From NCBI GenBank assembly GCA_036936605.1, contig JAUPFV010000001.1, positions 76,589,910-76,653,909 on the forward strand: a stretch of DNA of 64,000 nucleotides, written 5' to 3'. The stretch is from Limnanthes douglasii subsp. nivea. Lineage: Eukaryota; Streptophyta; Magnoliopsida; Brassicales; Limnanthaceae. The notes under the pieces are model-generated. The model had not been told where the DNA came from. It saw only the letters and a program-made list of their open reading frames with translations, and did no database searches. Shown one piece after another: positions 1-11,880 of this stretch. How positions within the stretch are numbered: the first letter of the stretch is position 1; each line of letters opens with the position of its first letter. Both the position numbers and the translations under genes were made by a program.

Positions 1-59
1 CTTTATGATGAGGGTTTGTAACGGTCGCGATAGTATGTACAAAGCCGAGCATAATTGAT

Positions 60-1015
60 AAGCCAAAATGATTCAACATCTTTAGATTAGAAACGTTTGA
101 TGGGACTCAGAACCTAGACAACAACATAAAGCAGTTCAAAAACTTCATGATAAAATTCGAAGACGATGATAAACTATTGTGCATGGTATTCTTCCAAAGT
201 TATAAGGATGACACATCGAAGTGTTACAACCGTTTTCTGCATGGCTGTATTAAGAACTTCGACATATTCTTGAGCATGTTTTGATAATATTTTGTAGGAA
301 GCAAGAACATCTGTGTGAACGGGGACACAATTATTTATTGTAGGCAGAAAATCGAGGAGAGCTTGAGAGAGTATGCCAGGAGGTTCGTTAAGACCAATAT
401 CGAGTTGGAAGGGTATGAATATAAGGTGGCATTAAAACTGTTCAAAATGAGACTTCTCCTTAGTATTTTGAAAGATAACGTTGCAAAAAAACAAGCCATG
501 ACGTTTGCGGTATTATTGGTTCCGATTGAGAAGCAAATTTTTGGGAAAAGAAGACACATGCATTGAAATTGGATTCCATGTCTCAGATAGAGAGGAACCA
601 GCAATCTCCAGTAACGGTCTACCATCAAGCACTTACGCAGACCCCTCAGACTTACACCTATCGACCAGTATCTGACCAAAAGTGTTGAATTAACTACCCT
701 CGAGGATAACAGGGAATCAGCAGGTGGCAAACACACAACAAGCTAACATGCAAATATCAAACAAGTGTTTCGATCTACTCATTTTGTTGAACTAGCCGAG
801 TGTGTAGCTACAATCTTTGATAAGGCTTATAATTATATACAATTTTGAAAACCTCATCTGATCCAAACCCTTAGAGAAAGTAAAATCAATAGGTATTACA
901 AGTACCATGACGACATCATACACGAGATAAAAAATTGTATAGCGCTAAAAAACGAAATCCAAGTGTTGATTGAGAGCGAGAAATTGATAATGTTTGTTAA
1001 CAAACACTCTCATCG
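60..1015 (+). pseudogene. gag remnant of element 1
   Basis: Frames read FDGTQNLDNNIKQFKNFM near 95-155, then a Retrotrans_gag-like stretch (ESLREYARRF near 357-390), and a decayed zinc knuckle near 892-960 (KYHDDIIHEIKNCIALK), where the first Cys has become Tyr. The same segments occur in element 3 (DPDNHLEAFKNFM; ESLRDYTQRF). Gag would form the nucleocapsid of the virus-like particle. Several stops and frame changes mean no protein is made. Confidence 0.75.
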
Positions 1016-1164
1016 TGATCTGATATTGATGGAGGTTGTTGCATCTTTGAAGCAAGAAAGCGCTTTGATAATTTGAGAGCTTGTTGACTCGTTTGATGTC
1101 TCTTTAGAGACCTGGACCTCAGGTCGGGTAGGAAAATGTCCATAATGGTGGAGGCACCCATGAT

Positions 1165-1670
1165 AAAAGGAAAGGTTGGTGAGCTCAACCAATTCTTTGA
1201 ATCTTTGAAAATATTTGAGGATGTTCCTACTTCAGAGACTAGGAATTTCTCCTAAAAAGGCATATTGTAAACCTTACTACAAAGTCGGAAGCAGATATTT
1301 CACCCCATCTTTATTGAAATCCCTCCCCTTTACTCTATTTTAATGACAAAGATATACAAGAGGTGGCGGAACCGCACTAGACTATGGTGGTAATCATAGC
1401 AGGCATCCCCATAGGCGAAATCTAAAGGGTTCTAATAAACACATGTAGTTCAGCTAATCATTGCAGGTTTTACTGGTATAACTGCTGAGGATCTCAGAGA
1501 GTTCAAAAGAATTATGAAGTTGGGTTGTGGCCCATTTAAGAAAAATGTGACGGTTTTGTTTATCGTGGTGGACGCGACCACATCATATAACGCAATTTTT
1601 GGAAGATTTTGGTTGTCTAGAATACACACGGTTTCTCGACCGTTCATCAGTGCTTAAAGTATGTGGTAGG
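1165..1670 (+). pseudogene. protease-region remnant of element 1
   Basis: The C-terminal half is readable: CGPFKKNVTVLFIVVDA and SYNAIFGRFWLSR near 1525-1620 match the corresponding stretches in elements 2 and 3 (protease plus flap, ending in GRSWLSRMH). The catalytic D-S/T-G region is not readable. Stops interrupt it throughout. Confidence 0.7.
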
Positions 1671-1794
1671 AAATAATATGAGAATGATTTGAAACAGTCA
1701 GAAAATAGCTAAGGAGTGCTACCGAAAAGCTTTAGCTTCAAAGCAAGTTAAAAGAACCTAACCAAAGAAAGAATATTAGTTAGTGGAGTCCATC

Positions 1795-2760
1795 TTGGGG
1801 TCTGGCCTTGTTGACGATCTGAGGGAGACCCCCGGGTTTTTGGTCATGATGAAAATTTTAAAGATTACATTTTTCATAACGGTAAAAGTTTGAAGATTTG
1901 TATTATGTTATCTCAGAAGTTAATTGAGAAATTAATTCAGTTTCTATCAAAACATTTGCACATGTTTGCGTGGTGCATGGAAGATGCTACAGGGGTACCC
2001 ACTAAGATTATATGCCACCGATTGGCCACCTGAAGTATTGTGCGCCCAATTATCCAGAAAATAAGATATTTATCTCAGGAAAAATCTGAAACGATTATGG
2101 CTGAGATGGAAATCTATCAAAAATAAGGCATATACATAAGTTTCAATACCCATTATGGATGGATATCTTGTTTTGGTAAAAACGCAAAATGGTAAATGGA
2201 GAATGTATGTGGATTTCATCGACTTGAGCAGAGCATGTTTGAATGACCCTTTCTGGTCCTACGGATTGACTAGTTGGTGGACTCCAATTCGAAAAATCAG
2301 TTGTTTTCTTTTATGGATGCGTATGCGGGATATAACCAGATCAAGATAGACTCGCGAGACCAAGAGAGCGCATCATTCATTATTGGAAGGGCGCTTGCAT
2401 TGCTACAAAGTCATGTCATTTGGACGAAAAAATACAGGGTCAACTTCCTAGCGTTTGGTGAAAAAATATTTCGAAGCTTTAATCAAATGTAATGCTGAAG
2501 TATATATCGACATACTGGTGAAAAGAACCATATACGAATATCATTTCCCATATTTGGAAGAGACACTCTTAAACTTGAAAATGATAAAATTGAAGCTAAA
2601 TCCAGATTAGTGCATGTTTGGAGTATGATCCGATAAATTCTTGGGTTACATAGTAAATGAATAAGGATAAAAGTCGACTCGATACAAAGTGAATGCTTTG
2701 AATGATATGGATCCTCCTCGAAAAATCATATAAGTGCAGATATCGATCGGGAGATTGGCA
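1795..2760 (+). pseudogene. reverse transcriptase remnant of element 1
   Basis: Recognisable pieces are the pre-RT linker (DDLRETPGF near 1816), NGKWRMYVDFIDLSRAC near 2188-2240, and SFMDAYAGYNQIKIDSRDQ near 2306-2364. The catalytic YIDD motif near 2500 has lost a codon and reads Y-I-D-I-L. Frames change at least three times, so the enzyme is dead. Confidence 0.8.
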
Positions 2761-2799
2761 GCTTTAAATGATTCATATCTAGGTCTTTGAACAAATGAG

Positions 2800-3720
2800 C
2801 CTTATTTTCCAAGTATTGAGACATGTCAACTATTTAAATTGAACCCCAAAGTGTATAGAAGCCTTTTCACGAATTAAAGAGTATATTTATCTTCCCTGAG
2901 ATCTTGACGAAGCCCATGGAATAAGTTGTTCATTTAGATAGTGGTGTCTGATTATGCTATAAGCACCATATTAATCTAAGAAGTTGATAATTTACATTGG
3001 TCGGTGTATTATGTCTAGAAATATCCTTCTTGATGCGGAGAAGAGATATTTGAAGTTGGAAAAGCTAATATTTACTTTGCTAACTGCAGCTCAGAAGATT
3101 AGACCTTATTTCCAAGCACATTCGATTGTAGTCCGAACGTCTTTTTCTTTGAAGAACGTGTTAAAGAGGCCCGATGTGTCAGGTCGAATTACTAAATAGT
3201 CTGTGGAGTTGAGTGACTTTGAAATTGATTTTGAACCCTGAAGGGTAATCAAAACTCAGGCCTTAGTAGATGCATTAATCCACTTCCACTTTTAATGACC
3301 AGATATGGAAATAGACAAGGAAGAATCAGGGGTCGAATGGACTATTTGAACAGATAAAAGCTCGAGCACTTTGGGATGTCGGATAGGGATCCAGTTGATC
3401 TCTCAGGCTAGGATAGCAATGTACCATGCTATACACTTCAGTTTTTAAGCATCGAACAATGAAGCGGAATACGAGGTTGTCCTAGCAGGATTGAGACTCG
3501 CCCACATCTACAGAGCTAAAAATATTTGAATGGTAAGTGAATCATAGCTTCTCGTAAATCATGCCTCTGGACACTCCGAAGTGATTAAGGATCACTTAGT
3601 AAAGTATTTGAAAGCTTTGAAGGTTTTGGAAACCGTTTTTGAAAGCGTAAAGTACAAAGATGTCTGCATGGACAAACATTATGTGGTTCACCTTTTTGGT
3701 ACTACTGCATTTTGATGGAT
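2800..3720 (+). pseudogene. RNase H and second (archaeal-type) RNase H remnants of element 1
   Basis: LLDAEKRYLKLEKL near 3028-3069 and a following SVELSDFEIDFEP stretch belong to the usual RT-linked RNase H and its connection. From about 3335 a second RNase H follows, with ASNNEAEYEVVLAGLRLAH near 3449-3505. Two RNase H domains in tandem are a known mark of Tat-lineage elements. Stops interrupt both domains. Confidence 0.75.
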
Positions 3721-3899
3721 AACACTTAATACTCACACAGGAAAGTGCTTCAATATTGAAAAGCTCTGAGTTGATTATGGGTTCGGAAGATACTTTTAAT
3801 ATCTCAACAAGCGATGAAAATGATTGGAGGCATGATATCAGGAAGTTTATAGCCAGTGACGTTTTACCCACTAATAAGGCAGTGGCTAAAACTATATGA

Positions 3900-5055
3900 T
3901 TCAAAATGCATGGTTATATGATACTTGAAGATATATTTATAAGAAATGTTTAAGCAGACCCTTGCTTCTATGCCTCGAGGAAAACGAATTGCAGATGATA
4001 TTGTCTAAACTGCACAAACAAGGGATCAGTGCATTGTGGGTATGAAACCTTGACACGAAGAGTTTTACTAACGGGTTATTATTGGGCCACGAATATTGTT
4101 GATGCCAAATAATTTATCAGAAGATATGAAACTTGTCAGCGGTTTTCCAACACTATCCATATGCCTAAGATGCATCTTAAGTCTGTATTTGAGGTGCTGC
4201 ATTTTGACTGATGGGATATTGACTTGGTTGGACCATTGTCGATGGCTTCCGGAGGGCGACACATGATGATAGTCGTGGTGGACTATTTTTCTAAGTGAAA
4301 AGAAGCCCAACCACTATCCGGGATAAAAGCGAATCATGTGATCAAGTTTATTATATCTAACATATGTTGTCGCTTCAGTGTCCAAAGTATGCTGAAATTG
4401 GATAATGGCCCGCAATTCAACAACAGATATATGAAAGTCTTTTGCTCTTCTGGTAGCATATGATAATATTTATCGGCACATTTTCACCTACATGAAAATG
4501 GTCATGTCGAAGTAACTAACCGAATGGTCCTTGATAGGCTCAAGAAAATCTAGAGGGCAAGGCTAGAAAATGGTCGGACTATCTGATAGAGGTACTATGG
4601 GATTACCAAACCACTCCTCAAACAACAACGCAAGAATCCTCCTTCGCATTAGTTTATGAGATGAATGTGATGACACCATCTTAGGCGGTCTTCCCTTTGT
4701 ATCGAGTTAAATAATACCTAGAAGAAGGTAAAGATGAGGAAGGCATGCTCGGCTAGACATGATTAAGAAAAACAGAAGGCGGGCACAACTGAATTCTTTA
4801 CACAACGAAACGCTGATGAGGAGCAAATATGTATCCAGGATCATGTGACGAGATTTTAGTGTAGAGGACAGGGTCCTTAGGAAAATATTTTAACATACCA
4901 AAGACAAACAACTCGGTAAATTGGGACTTAATCGGGAAGGCTCGTGTACGGTAACTGAAAAGGTAAAACCAGAAACGTATCAGATGGAAGATAAAGAAGG
5001 GAGAGCGCTTCAGCCATGTGGAATATCAAGAACCTTAAATTGTACTTGGAATGAA
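3900..5055 (+). pseudogene. integrase remnant of element 1
   Basis: The zinc-finger region lies near 4000-4150. The core follows, with the G-x-D-x-VGPL block near 4210-4245 (DIDLVGPLSMASGGRHMM-like), LDNGPQFNN near 4396-4425 and a HVEVTNR stretch near 4500-4525. The C-terminal tail ends in L-K-L-Y-L-E near 5033, as in elements 2 and 3. The DDE residues can be traced but are split over several frames. Confidence 0.75.
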
Positions 5056-5204
5056 TGTAAAAAGTGTATGTATATGATTTCTAACTTGTATAAAGATCGG
5101 TGGCATACTCTGTCTTATCCTGGTGGTGCCCGCATAGCCGATTTATGAATATAATTTTTTTTTACCATTTTAATATCTCTTACAGGTTACCCAGCCAATG
5201 TTTG

Positions 5205-5490
5205 TTGCCGATTAAATCACTTAATTTTTCGGATCCAATAAGTCTTTCAGCAAAAGTTGGTCAACAATCATTTAATTTCCTTGGATATTAGGATCTTCCA
5301 ATGCAATTTTCTCAAAAATTATTTAATTTTCTTGGATTCGAGGGGTCTTCCAACAAAAATTAGTCAACAATCATTTAATTATTTTTTGGATTTGAGGGCC
5401 TTTTAATGAAATTTGGTCAACAAATCACTTACACTTTTTCTTAGACCCGAGGGGCCTTCCAACTAAAGTTGGTCAACATTAAATTTACTT
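5205..5490 (+). repeat. minisatellite downstream of pol in element 1
   Basis: About five imperfect units of roughly 52-57 bp are seen. Each holds a variant of GGTCAACAATCATTTAATTTTCTTGGAT followed by GAGGGGTCTTCCAAC. The array lies between the end of integrase and the end of the antisense gene. This is the same place where elements 2 and 3 carry arrays of different sequence. Confidence 0.75.
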
Positions 5491-5639
5491 TTATGATCGG
5501 AAATAAAAAAGTTCCATTGATAACATCCAAAGTACAAAATTCCCCGACAACGTAGGAACTTTACACAAAACTCACGAACACAACAAGTGTCACAAAAAAA
5601 GTGTAAGCTACAAAAATTACACTTGTATTTCCTACATTG

Positions 5640-7970
5640 TAAGAGTGTACTCAGATCCATCTTCCAACGACTCAGACGAGGAGGTCCCCAATCCCTTAGA
5701 GCCTCCAGACGACTCACCATTATTTTCCAATGAAACATTTATGGGATGATACTTCTCCGGTACAAGATCCTAGTAGCTACCCAACTTCAAGTCTGGAAAG
5801 CGCTCGTGCATGTCGAATACCATAGTGTATTTTAACTTAGCATCCCGAGCTTCCAATTTCGTAGTGCACTATGTAGCATAAATGTTAATAGAGGCCTTTT
5901 TTCGGCCTCAACGCGTTTATTCGCCAACCCTAGGTCATTGACTGCCCACATAAAGGAAGTTGTGGTTTTCACATACCCTTCAGTGAGGGTACATATAAAG
6001 ACATCATTCTCCGTCTTCAACAGTACAGAATGCTCTCGCACACAGTCACATAATCTCTCCATCTATTTGGAACAATTTATCTACATTTTTGGCACGCTCG
6101 AGCCACTCTTTGGTAGTCTACTTAAGTTGGGTGGCTTTATTTTCCAACCTTTTTTCCTTGTTCATCAACCTTTGAAACTTAACCTTATAAAAAAATCGCT
6201 TCATGAGCATTTTGGCTTTTGTTTAGAAGTTTTACAGAAAAAATATGGTCATTGATCTAAAAGGCTAGTACATCGTCAGTATAGAGGTCGAAAGTCTCTT
6301 CGGTTGGTTTGGGAGACATGGTCGAATGATCAGCGTTGCAGTACTCAAAATATTGAGCATTTTATCTCTGATTTTCCTAAGATACCTTTATAGTGTCCCC
6401 TAACGAGGCAGGTTCTTCGTTCGACACCCTAGGCAAGTCTGAATCGATAATAACAACCCATTCAGAATATGGAAGATCGAGCTCTACAACATTGTGATCT
6501 GATGAAGCCATATTCTATATTTCCTCCATAATATTTTTTGGATGACAATTTTTTATGGCCTTTTGGAGCCATGGTCTTCCGTAATAATGTTATCATCTAC
6601 AAAGTCAACCTCATTGATAGCTTCAACCTTGTTATCTTTCTTCTTATCCAGGTTAGTGTTATTTTTCTTGGAAACTCGGTGGCTCAGAGCCCTAGATATC
6701 ACTGGTAAAAAAATGAGTATGTGAGTTGCCTCAAACTACTTCAACCATCCGACTTTTAAGGGAGGCACAATGATTTCCGCCAATGAGAAATCTTTTGACC
6801 CGTTATCTCTCCAAGGGTGGCTCTTAGCTAGATTGGTCAGGGTAAAACAACAGTGGAATTTCTTGGACCAATCAGGTTTGGCCCGATCGCTTACCGAGCA
6901 AATATCCAATGGGCATCCTCTCGATGCTCTTCGAAATCCCTTGTCACTTTGTCATCCTTTTTCTCTCCAACATAACAAAAAGACTTGTAAAAATATGCAC
7001 ATAAATGAAGTATGCATAGGGATTAATCAGTTCAGAAAACATTGTACCTTTGTTGATCCACTTCAGGGGAAACCGATAGGGATTTACAGCCGACACTTCA
7101 ATATCTGTCTCCCAAAGCCCCATGAAAATAACCATATGTTTCCATTTTTTGTCCGCCTCCAACATACCAACGACAACATTGAATTTATTCCATAGAGTAA
7201 GTGAATAAAATAGGATGTAAGGATTCTTAGAGATAATAGTCAGCCTGACAATTTGTTCGATGGACATAAATTCGACCTTGCATGACAAAGGCACAGGTTC
7301 ACCAGCTCAAAAAAACTTGACTATGGTTGGGTTCATGGGGAATCGAAGCCCTTAAATAAGTATCTTCAGGAAGATGACCGATTCATCATCTCCAACGGAC
7401 AAAGAAGTCTCCCCCATATTGGGAAACAAAATTGTGACCGAGCTAGGGATTCCCCATCGGTACCTAAGTTTCTCTTCCTTGGATATGTGGTAATACTGAT
7501 AACTCGCTTTGTGCAGGGCTATGAGGTATTTATTCTGAAACCATGGAGGTTTTTCCCAATAACTGCCTTATTCTCCTATGGTAATTCGACGTCCACTTTT
7601 TTTGGACTTCAACAGTTTATTTTTATTTGTAGGTGCTTCGATATCAATTTTATCTTGGGGGCTCATGCCTCGTGTTGAGCAGCAAGCTCGTCTTGGTGAG
7701 TCCGAGCAACATCTAGGCCCTTGTCTTGATCAATTCGGACAGTAGTTTGGCCTTCAACTTTGTCAGCCCGTATAACAGTTCGACCTTCATTTTCATTAGG
7801 TTCATCGACCAACTGTCTTTGCCACCGCTCCCTAACTGGCCAAAGGGGATGTGTTTCTATGGGTACAACTATATGCCTTGGTCTTTATACACTAACCACC
7901 GGAGGGATGTCCGAGGCTCGTTGAGAAGTGCTAGTGTAAGTATGTTTAGGAGTAGTAGACACTAGAAAAA
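5640..7970 (-). pseudogene. antisense gene (aORF) remnant of element 1
   Basis: Read on the - strand, 7340-7540 gives WGIPSSVTILFPNMGETSL and GLRFPMNPTIVKFF. 7010-7220 gives a KFNVVVGMLEADKKWKH block and NPYRFPLKWINKGT. Both match the antisense protein of element 3 (WGIPPSVKVQFPQRGETPL; NPRRLTFKWTPEG). The C-terminal part (6260-5640) is helical and ends in an acidic, Ser-rich tail near 5650-5740. The domain resembles the Pfam family Transposase_28 (putative gypsy-type transposon), judged by eye. Stops and frameshifts are frequent. Confidence 0.7.
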
Positions 7971-9308
7971 ACTTTGACATTTACATACCTTTTCTCTTTT
8001 GGCCAAAAAGACCTATTTCTATGTGGAGATTAATTTTTTGATTTCTCTGCCCTTTTATGTCGATCATCCATCAGAATATAAGAGGCTTTGGGGGTTGAAT
8101 TTCCTGAAGGACCAAGGTCACCCTTGTCATGAAACGGACAAGCTTGACCGACGGGTTGAAGGCTAGGAGGGGTGATGTAGTTGCACAAGCCCCTGGCTAT
8201 ATCGCCCTTTTGGACAAATAAAAATGGGCTTTATTTGGGGCTCGGTTATCCGAATTAGATGTTGCGACCGCTTAAATCGAACGCGTCGAGAAGCCCACGA
8301 TTTTCAAAAGCATCACGAGAACGCTTTATTGGATTTAATTAAAATACTTAACCAGCTTCAATTGCTTTGAAATTGGTTTGGGCTTTATTTTATTTCATGA
8401 TGAACAAGTTGTAATTTTTGCGTAGGGTTTCGAGCACTTTTATAAAAGGCTCTCAAACCCTATTTTTATCGTCAGACTTTTTAGAATATAATTTGAGTTT
8501 TTTTTAAAGTCTCTTATACTCTGACCTAGGTTTAGAGATTATATATTCTTTGGTTTCATCTTCTTCTCTTTGTGTTTTTCGTTGTCTATTCAACCTCATA
8601 TCTCGGCGCTACCAAGGGGTGGACGCGCTTATGATATTTGAAGTTTTATTGCATCAGATTGCTTTTTGGTCGGAGGCCACGAACCGCAGTAGATGGTTTG
8701 ATTGATAGTCATCGGTCTTGGCTCTTCGTCTTCTATTCCAACTATCTTTCTTTATTCTGCTTATCTTTTTATGGCAAAACCAATCTAGAGCGGTAAAAGT
8801 TTTAGGCATGAACAAAAGGTATTCGAGGGGTAAAAGCGGTGTATCTTTACGAAATAATGAGTACCACTTTATTAAGTATAAGGCGTCACTCTCTTTCTTT
8901 AAAAATAGAAACAGACAACTACAAATTATGAAGGGTTTTGTTTATAAGCGAGAATTTGGGCCTCCAACGGTCATGAAATCCCAGAGAGACGAAAGGTCTC
9001 TTAACTTTTGAATGCCTCGGGAGATGAGAAGTCGCATAGTTATTATCAAATAATTTGAAAGACATACGTATGGGGAAGCGAAAGGGTTTTTCTGACACAC
9101 AGAATCACCCAGAGGTTAATTTTGAAAGCTTGTATGCCAATTTCAGAGATTGAGGGACACGTGTGCAAAAAGCAGCACACATAGCGCTTGGTTGCCAGGT
9201 CATCAATCCTTGTGGTGAAGTCATCGAATCGATGAAGCTTACATGATAAAACAGGTCGGATAGGTTCGAGATGCTCACAAAATTAGTCCTTACGAGGATA
9301 TTTGAGTA
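7971..9308. other. non-coding 3' part of element 1, with a possible inserted LTR-like segment
   Basis: No convincing coding sequence is seen. 8400-8620 has a TATA-like TTTTATAAAAGG, then T-rich DNA and GACCTAGGTTTAGAGATTATATATTC. This resembles 25100-25160 and may be part of an old LTR in + orientation. A 97-codon open frame at 8718-9011 has no recognisable features. Confidence 0.35.
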
Positions 9309-9324
9309 AGGACTAGAGGGCTAC
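9309..9324 (+). promoter_or_regulatory. polypurine tract of element 1
   Basis: AGGACTAGAGGGCTAC directly precedes the TGATAAGG that opens the 3' LTR. The tract would prime plus-strand DNA synthesis. Element 3 has ACTAGGGGGCTAC and element 6 has GACTGGGGGGCTAC at the same place. Confidence 0.7.
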
Positions 9325-9671
9325 TGATAAGGGTGAGAATTGTCCAAACTATGGGTCGGGTCAGTGATATGTAAGGCTAATTTGGCTTTATGTAAGTCTT
9401 GTAAAATAGTCCCAACAAATATGTGACATTGAGGGTATTTTGTGTAATAAGTAGTAACTATGGTTGATATTAGTGAAATAATGGAGGTAAATAGCCTTAA
9501 ATTATTCATTAATATGGCCTTTAAGCCCACTATCACTATTATATAAAGAGACCCATTTATGGGGAAATGTGAACATTTATTATTTTATTTCTACTTTTGC
9601 AGCTTCTCTCTCTAGCTTTCCTGTATTTCTCTCTCTAGATTACCACCCTTTAACCATATAGATTCTTTCAT
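9325..9671 (+). repeat. 3' LTR of element 1
   Basis: It begins TGATAAGGGTGAG after the polypurine tract. It contains a TATA-like TTATATAAAG near 9538 and a pyrimidine stretch TCTCTCTCTAG near 9605-9650, and probably ends TTCTTTCA at 9671. The TATA and TCTCTCTCTA order is the same as in the LTRs of elements 2, 3 and 6. The right end is inferred because copia sequence starts immediately after it. The partner LTR is outside the window. Confidence 0.65.
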
Positions 9672-10265
9672 TGCATTAGATGCAATCGTATATTCAGTTT
9701 TTGTAGATGACAATCTGAAAACCTTTTGTAGACTAGATCTTCAATGACCATTTCACCAAACATTGTAAATAAATAGTCCAAAATTGACTTCCTCGCATCA
9801 GAGAAACTTGTATAATCAAAGTTCACATAATTACTCAACATCCATACGCTTCTAATTATAACACACTCTAATATCTAATTTACCCCTCAAATTTCTCATG
9901 AGCCATTTAAGAGCATTCGAGTGAAGTTTTTCTAGATAAGCCATAAATCTGTCCAAAATACTAATTGAGTATAAAAATAATATCATACAACATACTTTTG
10001 ATGATATTTATATAAGTTATTTCTTGTATAAAGTTTTTCTTTAAATAAGTGAGTGCATAAGTGATGTTGAGTTCAAGTTAATCACCAATAAGAGTCTTAA
10101 CAGATTTGGATTTGGGCATTCCAAACTTCTCAAGCGCCTTATGTATGTATTTCTCTAGACAATAATATATATCCTCTCAAGTTGTTCCTCTTAATGTCTA
10201 ATCCTAGAATCCTATAAGCTTTCATGTCATTCATTTCAAACTTTTCTTTTAAGTCGAGTCTTTAT
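9672..10265 (-). pseudogene. Ty1/copia RT end and RNase H remnant
   Basis: On the - strand, 10250-10140 reads LKEKFEMNDMKAYRILGLDI and then a ...YILLSRE stretch, the usual copia RT end (FDMKDLG..KILGMEI). Further on (lower coordinates) are a SMLYDIIF-like segment and, at 9760-9672, TMFGEMVIEDLVYKRFSDC and KLNIRLHLM. The latter correspond to copia RNase H (GG..VSWKS..Q..V..S..EAEY). Many stops. The match runs right up to the end of the element 1 LTR, so element 1 probably inserted into this copy. Confidence 0.65.
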
Positions 10266-10420
10266 AATTTCAATCCTCATTATGTCCCTTCTAGCTGTAA
10301 GTTGTTAGACAAAAATAAAGAAATTAATATCTAATTTATTTTAGTCAAATATTTAGTTAATATATATTGTAGAATAATATCTACTATAATCAATTATAGT
10401 CAATAGTTAAAGCAAAATAT

Positions 10421-10621
10421 CGCAACCGCTACTCAGAGTGCAATGAGCGCGCACAGGGTAAACCCTCAGTCTGACGCAATAGCCTGCAAACCAACGCCAG
10501 AAGGTAAACTACACAAGGTGACAGGCTCATCCGAGAAAGTGTATGTAGAGGGACTCGAAATCATGGCTTTTGGTCACAAGCATGCCTTACTCAACCAACT
10601 CAGCTACCCCCATAGGGGCAA
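10421..10621 (-). mobile_element. tRNA-derived SINE, copy A
   Basis: The - strand begins GTAGCTGAGTTGGTTGAG (RNA polymerase III A-box like) and has GATTTCGAGTCCC (B-box like) about 40 bases later. It continues through a CAGACTGAGGGTTTACC block and ends GAGTAGCGGTTGCG. All these blocks recur in copy B at 12298-12477. Copy A has about 40 extra bases between the B box and the shared GCGTCAGA block. No clear A-tail or target duplication is visible. Confidence 0.65.
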
Positions 10622-10789
10622 CTATTGTAATATTAATTATTGTAAGATGGGTAAACTATTATAAAAGGATAACGAGAACAAGAAATAAGACATATTTTTT
10701 CAGAAATAAAATATTTTTGACATTTTCATGAACGCACAAAACATATTGAAGTTGATTGTCATTCTATTTTAGATACTTTAGGAACTCGG

Positions 10790-11545
10790 GTGATACTTAT
10801 TCCTCACATCTTCGTTTATCTCCAAGTGGCGGATATTTTCATCACTGGTACCAGTTGTAGTTTGATTACTAAGCTTCAAAAACAGTTACATGCAAATTTC
10901 TATATGAAAGATCTTGGCCAGCTTACATATTTCTTAGGATTAGATGTTTATCATCGGGATAATGATATTCTTTTGAACCAACAAAAGCATATTCAATATC
11001 TTATCATTTTAGTTGGTTTGGAGGACAGTTCTTTAGTTGATACTCCTATGAAGGTAAATGTTAAACATATAAAAAAACTAAGGGAACCTTTTAGACGATC
11101 ATACTCTTTATCGACGCTTGGTTGGAAGTTTTATCTACTTGACAACTATGCATCTGGATATATCTTATGGTGTTCATCGAGTCAGTCAGTTTATGTTCTC
11201 TTGTCGACATCTCCACCGTGCTACAATTCAACACATCATTATTTTTCCAAGGTTCACTTACTCGTGTTTTGTTCTTTCATAATGGCTCATCTCTTTAGAT
11301 TATTTATTATAGTGATGTTTATTGTGTTGGATGTCCAGATACGTGTAGATCCGATATGGTTTTGTGTATGTTTTTAGGTGATGCTCTAATTTATTGGAGG
11401 CGTAAGAAAAAAGATCTTGTTTCTAAGTCCTCTATTGAGGCTGAGTATTGTACCATGTCTAGTGGTTATTCTGAAATTGTATGGTTACGCGGTATTCTTG
11501 AGATGTGGTTGAGCATGTTCATTGAAATCTTTAAGGACCTGTAAG
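10790..11545 (+). pseudogene. Ty1/copia RT and RNase H remnant
   Basis: 10790-11070 is almost open: VADIFITGTSCSLITKLQKQL, then FYMKDLGQLTYFLGLDV and LLNQQKHIQYL, a typical copia RT (YVDD replaced by Q-V-A-D). After a decayed middle, 11383-11505 reads ALIYWRRKKKDLVSKSSIEAEY, the copia RNase H ending. The domain order is right for one element. The Asp-Asp of the RT active site is lost. Confidence 0.8.
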
Positions 11546-11880
11546 ATATCTTGCAATGGAAGGTACTAGGTACTATGTGTACATAATTGATGACTATTCA
11601 AGGAAAGTATAGGTTATACTTTTGAAGTCTAAAAATGAAGTTCTCAATATCTTTAAGAGTTGAAAGAAATTGTTAGAGAATCATTCTAAGATTTTGAATA
11701 AGTTAAGAAGTGACAATGACTTGAAATTTTTGAATGAACTGTTAATTAACTATTTTTTAAAACTTGATATTTCTAAACATATAACCGTGAAATGAAGTCC
11801 TTAACAAAAACTTTTTCCTAAAAGGATGAACCAAACCTTACTTGAGAGAGTGTGGTCTATGCTTATGACGGGTGGAATGA
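11546..11880 (+). pseudogene. Ty1/copia integrase remnant (different element)
   Basis: EGTRYYVYIIDDYSRKV (11558-11610), LKSKNEVLNIFKS, KLRSDNDLKFLNELL (11701-11745) and RMNQTLLERVWSML (11825-11865) trace the copia integrase core with its D-D-E pattern (IDDYSR; SDN). Integrase precedes RT in copia elements, but here it follows RNase H. It must come from another copy or a rearrangement. Confidence 0.75.

Larger units (their letters stand above)
1..9671 (+). mobile_element. Element 1: decayed Tat-type Ty3/gypsy retrotransposon, left end outside window
   Basis: Remnants in the order gag, protease, RT, RNase H, second RNase H and integrase lie on the + strand up to about 5055. They are followed by a minisatellite, an antisense gene remnant on the - strand, a polypurine tract and a 3' LTR. 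Each part aligns by eye with the same part of the better element at 46269-57444. Every reading frame carries many stops and frameshifts, so nothing is functional. The 5' LTR and the first part of gag lie left of position 1. Family membership (Tat lineage) rests on the second RNase H and the antisense gene. Confidence 0.85.

Noticed and set aside
5938..6255. 105-codon open frame on the + strand
   Set aside because: It is the complement of the antisense-gene coiled-coil region of element 1. The - strand reading matches sister elements.
8718..9011. 97-codon open frame with a hydrophobic start like a signal peptide
   Set aside because: It lies inside the decayed 3' part of element 1, has no counterpart in elements 2 and 3 and no recognised domain.
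10443..10664. 73-codon open frame
   Set aside because: It lies almost wholly inside SINE copy A, on the opposite strand, and is non-coding.
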